Shown piece after piece: positions 6,903 to 11,849 of a stretch of DNA of 11,849 bases (within the stretch, counting starts at the first letter, position 1; every line of letters starts with the position of its first letter). The position numbers and the translations under genes are program-made. A model generated the notes under the pieces. That model did not search any database, was not told the origin of the DNA, and was given only the letters and a program-made list of their open reading frames with translations. The stretch lies in assembly GCA_964383815.1 (NCBI GenBank), contig CAYLIC010000055.1, positions 1-11,849 of the forward strand, written 5' to 3'. This DNA comes from UBA11524 sp964383815 (lineage in GTDB: Bacteria; Bacillota; Clostridia; Christensenellales; Aristaeellaceae).

Positions 6903-7876
6903 TTTGCCAGCCTCCTCGCCTTCTGGGGCTTCGCATCCCGATCCTTCATAATCCAGTTCATGATGACGGAGCCGATGATGATGATCACAAACAGGACAAC
7001 GGAGGCGGCGCTGGCCACATTAAAGTTGTAGGAGCCGGTGAAGCCCTGGGTGTAGATGAAGCGGGCAACGGTGTTGGTGGTTTCGTTGGGGTTGCCCTGG
7101 GTCATCAGGTGAGGAATGTCGAACATGGTCAGGCCGCCCACCAGGGAGGTAACCAGGTTGTACAGCAGAATGGGCTTGAGCAGCGGCATGGTGATCTTCC
7201 AGAAGGTCTGCCGGCTGGTGCAGCCATCCACCAGAGCGGCCTCAAACAGGGCCGGGTTGATGCCGGACATACCGGCAATCATGATAATCATGGTATTGCC
7301 GCACCACATCCACCACTGGATGAAGGAGATGATGCCGCGGCTCCAGGCGGTGGAGCGGAAGAACTCAATGGGGGCATTGGATATGCCGATGGACTGTATC
7401 AGCGTGTTGATGGGGGCCACGGGGTAGTTGAACAGGGAGAAGAACAACATACCGATGGTGGCGGCGGTGATGATGTTGGGCATGAAAATCATCATCTTAA
7501 AGGCACCCTGGCAGCGCAGGCGCAGCCGGGTATCAGTAAACCAGGCCGCCAGAATCAGTGCAATGCTCAGCTGGGGAATGAAGTTGCAGACCCACATGAT
7601 GAGGGTGTTGCCAAAGGAACCCCAGAATTTAGAGTAAATCGTGCTGGTCGGGTCGAACAGCATACGATAGTTTTCAAAGCCAATGATTTCGTTTTCCAAT
7701 ACCTTCGTCCAGCCTACGGCATCCGTGAGGGAGGTGCGGAAGGTGAAGAAAATGGGATACAGCTGGAAAATAATAAACACAATGAAAAAAGGTGCAATGA
7801 AGAGATATCCGTGGTGGCTGTAACTGACGCCCTTATGTTTTGCCGTTGCTGTTGGCTTTGTTTTGACGGCTTGCAT
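6899..7876 (-). CDS. CUT1 carbohydrate ABC transporter permease (MalF/UgpA-like)
   Basis: This is a 325-residue permease, the first membrane component of the sugar importer. After a basic cytoplasmic tail of about 22 residues (including KTKPTATAKHKG) comes the helix YLFIAPFFIVFIIFQLYPIFFTF (about 24-46) with the F-P-F-F pattern usual for this family, and then further helices. The EAA loop that contacts the ATPase is EAALVDGC (212-219) followed by FWKITMPLLKP. Length is typical. The frame is open to an ATG at 7966, but ATG at 7874-7876 follows the purine-rich GGGGTGG (7887-7881) and gives the usual permease N-terminus, so it is preferred. The gene overlaps the next permease by 4 bp and lies 135 bp after the binding-protein gene. 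That gap holds two RNA structures that may tune its expression. Confidence 0.9.
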   Translation of the reverse strand: MQAVKTKPTATAKHKGVSYSHHGYLFIAPFFIVFIIFQLYPIFFTFRTSLTDAVGWTKVLENEIIGFENYRMLFDPTSTIYSKFWGSFGNTLIMWVCNFIPQLSIALILAAWFTDTRLRLRCQGAFKMMIFMPNIITAATIGMLFFSLFNYPVAPINTLIQSIGISNAPIEFFRSTAWSRGIISFIQWWMWCGNTMIIMIAGMSGINPALFEAALVDGCTSRQTFWKITMPLLKPILLYNLVTSLVGGLTMFDIPHLMTQGNPNETTNTVARFIYTQGFTGSYNFNVASAASVVLFVIIIIGSVIMNWIMKDRDAKPQKARRLAK

Positions 7877-7920
7877 TTTTCCACCCCTTATCCTGTTTTC
7901 CACCCAATCAGGGTGGGAAA
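7877..7920 (-). promoter_or_regulatory. Possible mRNA switch covering the permease ribosome binding site
   Basis: In the minus-strand transcript TTTCCCACCC (7920-7911) is followed by two near-identical copies of GGGTGGAAAA, at 7905-7896 and at 7886-7877. The second copy holds the purine-rich ribosome binding site just before the ATG at 7876. The single complementary arm could pair with the first copy (5-nt loop, one bulge) and leave the site free, or with the second and cover it. No ligand is implied. The role is inference from pairing alone. Confidence 0.4.
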
Positions 7921-7930
7921 TGTGTGCAAG

Positions 7931-7977
7931 AATAGAGAAAGGGGCTGCCCCCTGCCGCGCTGGCAAGTGACAGCCCC
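7931..7977 (-). terminator. Imperfect terminator/attenuator after the sugar-binding protein gene
   Basis: On the minus strand GGGGCTG (7977-7971) pairs with CAGCCCC (7947-7941). An inner TGCC/GGCA helix lies within the loop, and TTTCTCTATT follows to 7931. It sits 34 bp after the binding-protein stop codon. The interrupted T-run and interior loop suggest partial termination, which would give more binding protein than permease. The permeases have no obvious promoter of their own, so read-through must occur. Confidence 0.55.
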
Positions 7978-8011
7978 ACAGGTCACTTCAATTCAACTAT
8001 TGAAGCCGGGA

Positions 8012-9367
8012 TTATTCCACAACGATGTTGGTGATCTTGGAAGCAATCTCAGCCTTGAACTCAGCCAGGCAGGTCTCCAGATCCTTCTCGCCCTTGGTGT
8101 AGGGAGTGGTGACGAAATCGCTCCAAGCGGTGTTGATGGTCTCGTCATACTCGGTCATCAGAGAGCCGTTGGCCAGGTTCGCGGTCTGAGCGAAGATGGC
8201 ATAGTGGTCCTGGCCGCCCAGGAAGGGGTTGGCGATGTTCTCGGAAACAACCTTGTCAACCACGTTGTTGTTGCCAACGAAGTCGCCGGTGTCCTTGGCA
8301 TAGGTGTACAGGAAGTCCTCGTCCAGGGTGAAGAACTTCAGCACGTCCTTGATGGCAGCCTTCTTGGCGTCATCCGCAACAGCAACCTTGGCAGCATTGG
8401 CGCCAACCCAGGTGCCGCCCCAGCTGTAGCCCACGGGGCCGGCGCACATACGCCACAGGCCGTAGGTGCCGTTGTTGGCATCGGAGGTAGCCTTCAGGTC
8501 TTCCTCGGTGTACTCAGCGGGCAGGCCGGTGGTGCAGTTGGGCTTCAGGGTGTAGTGCAGGCCCCAGGTGGGCAGGAAGAAGCACAGGGTCTCCAGCTCG
8601 CCGCGCATGCCGGCAAACCAGGATTCGGACCAGGCGCCGCCCTTGTGGGTCAGGTCGTCCTCTTCCAGAACCTTGCACAGCTCTTCGAAGTCATACAGTT
8701 CGCTGTCGATGACCAGCTTGCCATCCACAACCCAGCCCTCGGAGCGGTTGTACTGATAAGCGTTCCAGATGTCGCCAGCGCCGATAACCATCTTGCAGGC
8801 GCCTTCAGACTTTTCGTTCAGGGTCTCAGCGGTCTCCAGGAAGGTATCCCAGTCAGCAACCAGGGCCTGGAACTCTTCGGGGGTGGTCACGCCCAGGTAC
8901 TTCTCGGCCAGGTCGGCACGATACATCAGGGCGCCGGGGGTGGACTGCCAGGACAGGCCCTTCTGCACGCCGGCAGAGTTCTGGCCGATCTGCAGCATCA
9001 CGGGGATGGCAGGAGCGAACTCTTCGTCGGTGAAGCCAACGTCCTTCAGGTCAGCGGTCCAGTCGCTCTGCACATACTTCTTCACGAAGGCAGCTTCCAG
9101 GGTGAAGATGTCGGGAGCCTCGGCGCTGGCAGCGTCGGCAGCCATCAGGGTGTCAACCTTGGAGGTGTACTCACCGCCGTCGGTGGGGTAGATGACGAAG
9201 TTGAACTCGATTTCGGGATGGTTGGGAGCATAGTACTTTTCGATCATGCCCTGGAACTCATTGGTGAAGGACCAAACGTTCAGGACGATCTTGTCTTCCG
9301 CGGCGGCGAAGCTCACGCAGGAAAGAGCGAGCATCAGCGCCATGACGAGAGCAACCAGTTTCTTCAT
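8012..9367 (-). CDS. Extracellular sugar-binding protein (solute-binding family 1) of a CUT1 ABC importer
   Basis: This is a 451-residue exported binding protein, first gene of operon B. It has a signal peptide of about 23 residues (MKKLVALVMALML, ending FAAA before E24). The mature protein opens with KIVLNVWSFTNEFQGMIEKYY, typical of carbohydrate-binding proteins of the MalE/MsmE superfamily. APDIFTLEAAFVKKYV (about 84-99) matches the conserved region after the first lobe. Aromatic residues suitable for sugar stacking are frequent (for example the WGGTWVG and YNRSEGW segments). The ATG at 9365-9367 is preceded by AAGGAGG with 8-nt spacing; an upstream in-frame start at 9457 would destroy the signal peptide and lies in the leader. 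Lipobox spacing is not met around C17. The two downstream permeases fix the role as importer, but the ligand cannot be identified. Confidence 0.9.
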   Translation of the reverse strand: MKKLVALVMALMLALSCVSFAAAEDKIVLNVWSFTNEFQGMIEKYYAPNHPEIEFNFVIYPTDGGEYTSKVDTLMAADAASAEAPDIFTLEAAFVKKYVQSDWTADLKDVGFTDEEFAPAIPVMLQIGQNSAGVQKGLSWQSTPGALMYRADLAEKYLGVTTPEEFQALVADWDTFLETAETLNEKSEGACKMVIGAGDIWNAYQYNRSEGWVVDGKLVIDSELYDFEELCKVLEEDDLTHKGGAWSESWFAGMRGELETLCFFLPTWGLHYTLKPNCTTGLPAEYTEEDLKATSDANNGTYGLWRMCAGPVGYSWGGTWVGANAAKVAVADDAKKAAIKDVLKFFTLDEDFLYTYAKDTGDFVGNNNVVDKVVSENIANPFLGGQDHYAIFAQTANLANGSLMTEYDETINTAWSDFVTTPYTKGEKDLETCLAEFKAEIASKITNIVVE

Positions 9368-9388
9368 GGGGTTTTCCTCCTTAATATT

Positions 9389-9430
9389 TTGCGGCATAAC
9401 CGCAATTTTTCTCAAACGGCTCTCTGCCGT
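9389..9430 (-). promoter_or_regulatory. Two small stem-loops in the sugar operon leader
   Basis: TTGCGG/CCGCAA (9389-9394 and 9400-9405, 5-nt loop) and ACGGC/GCCGT (9416-9420 and 9426-9430, 5-nt loop) lie in series in the roughly 165-nt 5' leader. The first ends about 6 bases before the AAGGAGG of the binding-protein gene. They may affect mRNA stability or translation. They match no riboswitch class I recognise. Confidence 0.4.
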
Positions 9431-9539
9431 CATCGACAACCTTGGCAGCCAGCGCATGAACCAAAAATAAAGGGGAACAGTGCAAAGTGGCAGTGGGCCT
9501 TTTCTTCTTCGGTTACACGTCGCTTTTGCTGACAGGGAT

Positions 9540-9568
9540 AGTATATCGTATCATTTGGGAAAAATCAA
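9540..9568 (-). promoter_or_regulatory. Sigma-A type promoter of the sugar importer operon
   Basis: On the minus strand TTGATT (9568-9563) and TATACT (9545-9540) have a 17-bp spacer. An AT-rich tract with a T-run lies just upstream and could act as an UP element. The start of transcription would be near 9533, leaving a leader of about 165 nt. Confidence 0.7.
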
Positions 9569-9596
9569 TAGTTTTTTTGATATTTTTCTTTGCAAA

Positions 9597-9659
9597 TGCC
9601 ATGATTGGCAAGGTTTTTCACTGTGAAAGTATTCCCAAACCAAGGAATTTCAAACGTTT
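9597..9659. promoter_or_regulatory. Cluster of inverted repeats, candidate regulator-binding sites
   Basis: Four symmetric sites follow one another: TGCCA-4-TGGCA (9597-9610), TTTCAC-1-GTGAAA (9616-9628), ATTCC-8-GGAAT (9631-9648) and AAACGTTT (9652-9659). They lie upstream of both promoters: about 30-90 bp from the minus -35 and about 50-115 bp from the plus -35. This position suits an activator or a LacI-type repressor of the sugar operon. No regulator gene is present in the window, so the binding protein is unknown. Confidence 0.4.
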
Positions 9660-9711
9660 TCGGAACTTTCGCGATTTCAGAAAAAATGCATTCCGGGCCT
9701 TCGGCGCGCCG

Positions 9712-9740
9712 TTGCAATCCGCCTGTTTGTATGCTATGAT
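9712..9740 (+). promoter_or_regulatory. Sigma-A type promoter of the oxidoreductase-acetyltransferase pair
   Basis: TTGCAA (9712-9717) and TATGAT (9735-9740) are separated by 17 bp, close to consensus. The start point would be near 9747, giving a leader of about 45 nt that contains GGAG (9781-9784) 7 nt before the ATG at 9792. Confidence 0.75.
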
Positions 9741-9791
9741 ATAGTAGTAAGATTATGCGGCGATTTCTCGCCAGACGATAGGAGCTCATGC

Positions 9792-11159
9792 ATGAATTAC
9801 GACGTGATTATCATTGGCGCAGGCCCGGGCGGCATTTTTTCCGCCTATGAGCTGACCTGCCTTGCCCCACAGCTGAAGGTTGCCGTGTTTGAGGCTGGCA
9901 ACGCCCTCAGCAAACGCCGCTGCCCCATTGACGGGGTGAAGGTCAAGTCCTGCATCGGGTGCAAAAGCTGCTCTATCATGAGCGGCTTTGGCGGCGCAGG
10001 CGCTTTTTCCGACGGGAAGTACAACATCACCAACGATTTCGGCGGCACGCTGTATGAATACATCGGCAAAAAGCCGGCGCTGGACCTGATGAAGTATGTG
10101 GACGAGATCAACATGCGCTACGGCGGCGAGGGTACCCGGCTGTATTCCACCACCGGCACCCGCTTCAAAACCCTGTGCATTCAAAACGACCTGCACCTGC
10201 TGGATGCCTCCGTGCGCCACTTGGGCACGGACATCAACTATGTGGTGCTGGAAAACCTTTTCGCTTACCTGCAGGACAAGGTGGATTTCTTCTTCAACAC
10301 CCCGGTGCAGCATGTGGCGCTGATTGACGGCGGATATGCGGTGCAGTGCGCCGAAAAGTCTTACACCTGCAGGGATTGCGTGATTTCCGTGGGCCGCAGC
10401 GGCAGCAAGTGGATGGAAACCGTTTGCCAGGAGCTGGCCATCCCCACCCGCTCCAACCGGGTGGACATCGGCGTGCGGGTGGAGCTGCCCGCAACCGTTT
10501 TCGCTCACCTGACGGACGAGCTGTACGAGAGCAAGATTGTCTACCGCACCAAGAAGTATGGCGACCTGGTGCGCACCTTCTGCATGAACCCCAAGGGTGC
10601 CGTGGTGAACGAGAACACCAACGGCATCATCACCGTGAACGGCCACAGCTATGAGGATCCCGCCAGGCAGACCGAGAACACTAACTTTGCGCTGCTGGTG
10701 GCCAAGCACTTCTCCGAGCCCTTCAAGGATTCCAACGGCTATGGCGAAAGCATTGCCCGGCTGAGCAACATGCTGGGTGGCGGGGTGATTGTCCAGCGGT
10801 TTGGCGACCTGGTCACCGGGCACCGCTCCACCCACAGCCGCATTCAGGAGTCCTTCACCACCCCCACGCTGAACGCCACACCCGGCGACCTGAGCCTGGT
10901 GCTGCCCAAGCGCATCCTGGACGGCATTATCGAGATGATTTACGCCCTGGACAAGGTGGCGCCCGGCACCGCCAACGAGGATACCCTGCTCTATGGTGTG
11001 GAGGTCAAGTTCTACAACATGGAGGTGGAGGTCAACCACAAGCTGGAATCCCGGCACAGGGGCCTGTACATCATTGGCGATGGCAGCGGCATCACCCATT
11101 CCCTGTCCCACGCCAGCGCCAGCGGCGTACATGTGGCCAGGAACATTGTGAGCCAATAA
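9792..11159 (+). CDS. NAD(P)/FAD-dependent oxidoreductase, COG2509 type
   Basis: This is a 455-residue cytoplasmic flavoprotein. The N-terminus DVIIIGAGPGG (4-14) is a Rossmann dinucleotide-binding fold for FAD, with an acidic residue (E34) at the end of the second strand to hold the ribose. The C-terminus GLYIIGDGSGITHSLSHA (from 424) is the second FAD contact typical of the family. Between them lies the block C44-X9-C54-X2-C57-X2-C60, followed by SGFGGAGAFSDGK (64-76), which I recognise as the COG2509 hallmark. The four cysteines could bind an iron-sulfur cluster or zinc, but this is inference. The physiological substrate of the family is not established. The start ATG has GGAG 7 nt upstream. 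A GNAT acetyltransferase follows after 14 bp, probably on the same transcript. Its divergence from the sugar operon does not by itself show a functional link. Confidence 0.88.
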   Translation: MNYDVIIIGAGPGGIFSAYELTCLAPQLKVAVFEAGNALSKRRCPIDGVKVKSCIGCKSCSIMSGFGGAGAFSDGKYNITNDFGGTLYEYIGKKPALDLMKYVDEINMRYGGEGTRLYSTTGTRFKTLCIQNDLHLLDASVRHLGTDINYVVLENLFAYLQDKVDFFFNTPVQHVALIDGGYAVQCAEKSYTCRDCVISVGRSGSKWMETVCQELAIPTRSNRVDIGVRVELPATVFAHLTDELYESKIVYRTKKYGDLVRTFCMNPKGAVVNENTNGIITVNGHSYEDPARQTENTNFALLVAKHFSEPFKDSNGYGESIARLSNMLGGGVIVQRFGDLVTGHRSTHSRIQESFTTPTLNATPGDLSLVLPKRILDGIIEMIYALDKVAPGTANEDTLLYGVEVKFYNMEVEVNHKLESRHRGLYIIGDGSGITHSLSHASASGVHVARNIVSQ

Positions 11160-11173
11160 GCAAAGGAGCGCAA

Positions 11174-11719
11174 ATGGAGTATTATCAGAAAATCACCCTG
11201 AAAAACGGGCAGACCGCCATCCTGCGCAACGGTAACGCTGACGATGGTGCCGCCGCGCTGGCGGTGTTTCTCCAGACCCACCAGGAAACAGACTACCTGC
11301 TGACCTACCCCGATGAAAGCACCCTGACCCCTGAGCAGGAAAGCCAGTACCTGGCGGAAAAGGCTGCCAGTGCAGACGGAATTGAGATTGTTGCCCTGGT
11401 GGATGGGCGCATGGCAGGCACCGCAGGCGTTGCGGCCATTGGCACCCAGGAGAAGGTGCGGCACCGGGCGGATTTCGGCATTGGCGTGCTGAAGGAATAC
11501 TGGGGCCTGGGGCTGGGCAAAGCGTTGATGGAGGCCTGCATTGCCTGTGCAAAGAAAGCCGGCTACACCCAGCTGGAGCTATCCGTGGTGGCGGACAATG
11601 CATCCGCCATGGCCCTGTATGAAAAGGAAGGCTTTGTGGAGTTTGGCAGGAATCCCCGCGGATTCAAAACCCGCAGCAACGGCTATCAGCCGCTGGTATC
11701 CATGCTGAAGGAGCTGTAA
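11174..11719 (+). CDS. GNAT-family N-acetyltransferase
   Basis: This 181-residue protein would move an acetyl group from acetyl-CoA to an unknown amine. Motif A is clear: DFGIGVLKEYWGLGLGKALM (100-119), with WGLGLGKA (110-117) forming the pyrophosphate-binding loop. Motif B follows as LELSVVADNASAMALYEKEGF, with N142 and Y149 at the usual positions for substrate alignment and catalysis. The N-terminal half (PDESTLTPEQESQYL) resembles RimJ/RimI-like small-molecule or protein acetyltransferases. The start ATG at 11174 has AAGGAG 6 nt upstream. It lies 14 bp after the oxidoreductase gene with no terminator between, so it is likely co-transcribed. The substrate cannot be inferred from sequence or neighbours. 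Confidence 0.9.
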   Translation: MEYYQKITLKNGQTAILRNGNADDGAAALAVFLQTHQETDYLLTYPDESTLTPEQESQYLAEKAASADGIEIVALVDGRMAGTAGVAAIGTQEKVRHRADFGIGVLKEYWGLGLGKALMEACIACAKKAGYTQLELSVVADNASAMALYEKEGFVEFGRNPRGFKTRSNGYQPLVSMLKEL

Positions 11720-11728
11720 GCACAGCAA

Positions 11729-11756
11729 AAAGCCTGTCGCACATGCGGCAGGCTTT
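11729..11756. terminator. Hairpin terminator after the acetyltransferase gene
   Basis: AAAGCCTGTCGC (11729-11740) pairs with GCGGCAGGCTTT (11745-11756) through 12 bp including one G-T, with a 4-nt loop. The plus-strand U-tract is short (TTT then GCGTGT). The minus-strand tract is better (TTTTT). It therefore probably ends the oxidoreductase-acetyltransferase transcript and could also stop transcription arriving from the right. Confidence 0.65.
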
Positions 11757-11765
11757 GCGTGTCGA

Positions 11766-11786
11766 AAAAGTGGCAGAGCCACTTTT
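11766..11786. terminator. Second hairpin, symmetric and bidirectional
   Basis: AAAAGTGGC (11766-11774) and GCCACTTTT (11778-11786) form a perfect 9-bp stem with a 3-nt loop and a T-run at each strand's 3' side. It lies 9 bp beyond the first terminator and could serve as a back-up in both directions or be part of a dispersed repeat. Confidence 0.6.
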
Positions 11787-11801
11787 CCGAGGATTTGCGC
11801 T

Positions 11802-11835
11802 CCGTCACTGTCAGGCCTGCAGGCAGGCCTGACGG
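11802..11835. repeat. Third inverted repeat with two alternative pairings, at window edge
   Basis: GTCAGGCCTGC (11810-11820) and its exact complement at 11823-11833 are separated by 2 bp. In addition CCGTCA (11802-11807) is complementary to TGACGG (11830-11835), so the outer arm can pair in two ways. There is no T-run, so a terminator is unlikely. It may belong to a repetitive intergenic element that continues past 11849. No coding sequence is evident in 11720-11849. Confidence 0.5.
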
Positions 11836-11849
11836 CCGTTCCTCCGCGT

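Larger units (their letters stand above)
9368..9791. other. Divergent control region without genes
   Basis: This 424-bp AT-rich stretch separates the sugar operon (leftward) from the oxidoreductase gene (rightward). From left to right it holds the sugar operon leader with two small hairpins (9389-9430), the minus promoter (9540-9568), a cluster of inverted repeats (9597-9659) and the plus promoter (9712-9740). The short frames within it are low-complexity, phenylalanine-rich and overlap the promoters, so no gene is called. Confidence 0.7.

Noticed and set aside
6887..9532. Open plus-strand frame of 881 codons opposite the sugar-binding protein and permease genes
   Set aside because: It begins at TTG without a ribosome site, its translation is rich in His, Gly, Gln and Val with no domain, and it runs opposite two clear genes and the gap between them. 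It is the expected shadow of GC-biased codon use.
9645..9665. Catabolite-repression (cre) site around AAACGTTT
   Set aside because: The minus strand has the central AANCG but lacks the outer TG and CA of the cre consensus, giving three mismatches, so only a generic LacI-like palindrome is claimed.
9487..9744. Short plus-strand frame (85 codons) in the divergent control region
   Set aside because: The product is Phe-rich and low in complexity, the GTG start has only a weak, distant purine stretch, and the frame covers both promoters and all inverted repeats. A regulatory role of the DNA explains it better.

Overview
The window looks like a chromosomal stretch from a fairly GC-rich member of the Clostridia, perhaps a gut or rumen Christensenellales/Oscillospirales-type organism. 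The clues are strong GGAGG ribosome binding sites, TTGNNN-17-TATNNT promoters, Clostridia-style ABC uptake operons with 4-bp ATGA overlaps, and binding proteins whose signal peptides lack a lipobox. The taxonomic placement is inference from style only. No mobile element, CRISPR array, tRNA or rRNA is visible.

Layout. Positions 1-65 hold the last 20 codons of an unidentified plus-strand gene. It shares a bidirectional hairpin terminator (82-112) with operon A, which runs leftward. Operon A (5330-127, minus) is a complete nucleoside-type BMP-family importer: binding protein (5210-4008), double ATPase (3898-2198) and two permeases (2201-1077 and 1080-127). It resembles NupNOPQ of Bacillus subtilis and BmpA-NupABC of lactic acid bacteria. 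A 14-bp perfect hairpin separates the binding-protein gene from the rest. Operon B (9568-5421, minus) lies directly upstream in the same direction and ends in a strong terminator at 5372-5405. It is a CUT1-type sugar importer: binding protein (9367-8012), MalF-like permease (7876-6899) and a MalG-like permease with a long extra N-terminal region (6902-5421). It has no ATPase and no glycosidase, so it probably borrows a shared ATPase encoded elsewhere.

The 424-bp gap 9368-9791 is a divergent control region with a promoter on each strand and several inverted repeats between them. To its right lie a plus-strand COG2509-type FAD-dependent oxidoreductase (9792-11159) and, 14 bp later, a GNAT acetyltransferase (11174-11719). 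The right edge (11729-11849) has no gene but carries three successive hairpins.

Together the genes describe scavenging of nucleosides and of an unknown carbohydrate, with the binding protein apparently set up to be made in excess of the membrane parts in both operons. I do not see a defence or otherwise radically new system. The most unusual features are the extended MalG-like permease with an extracytoplasmic coiled coil, the enlarged second ATPase domain of operon A, and the RNA structures between binding-protein and downstream genes.
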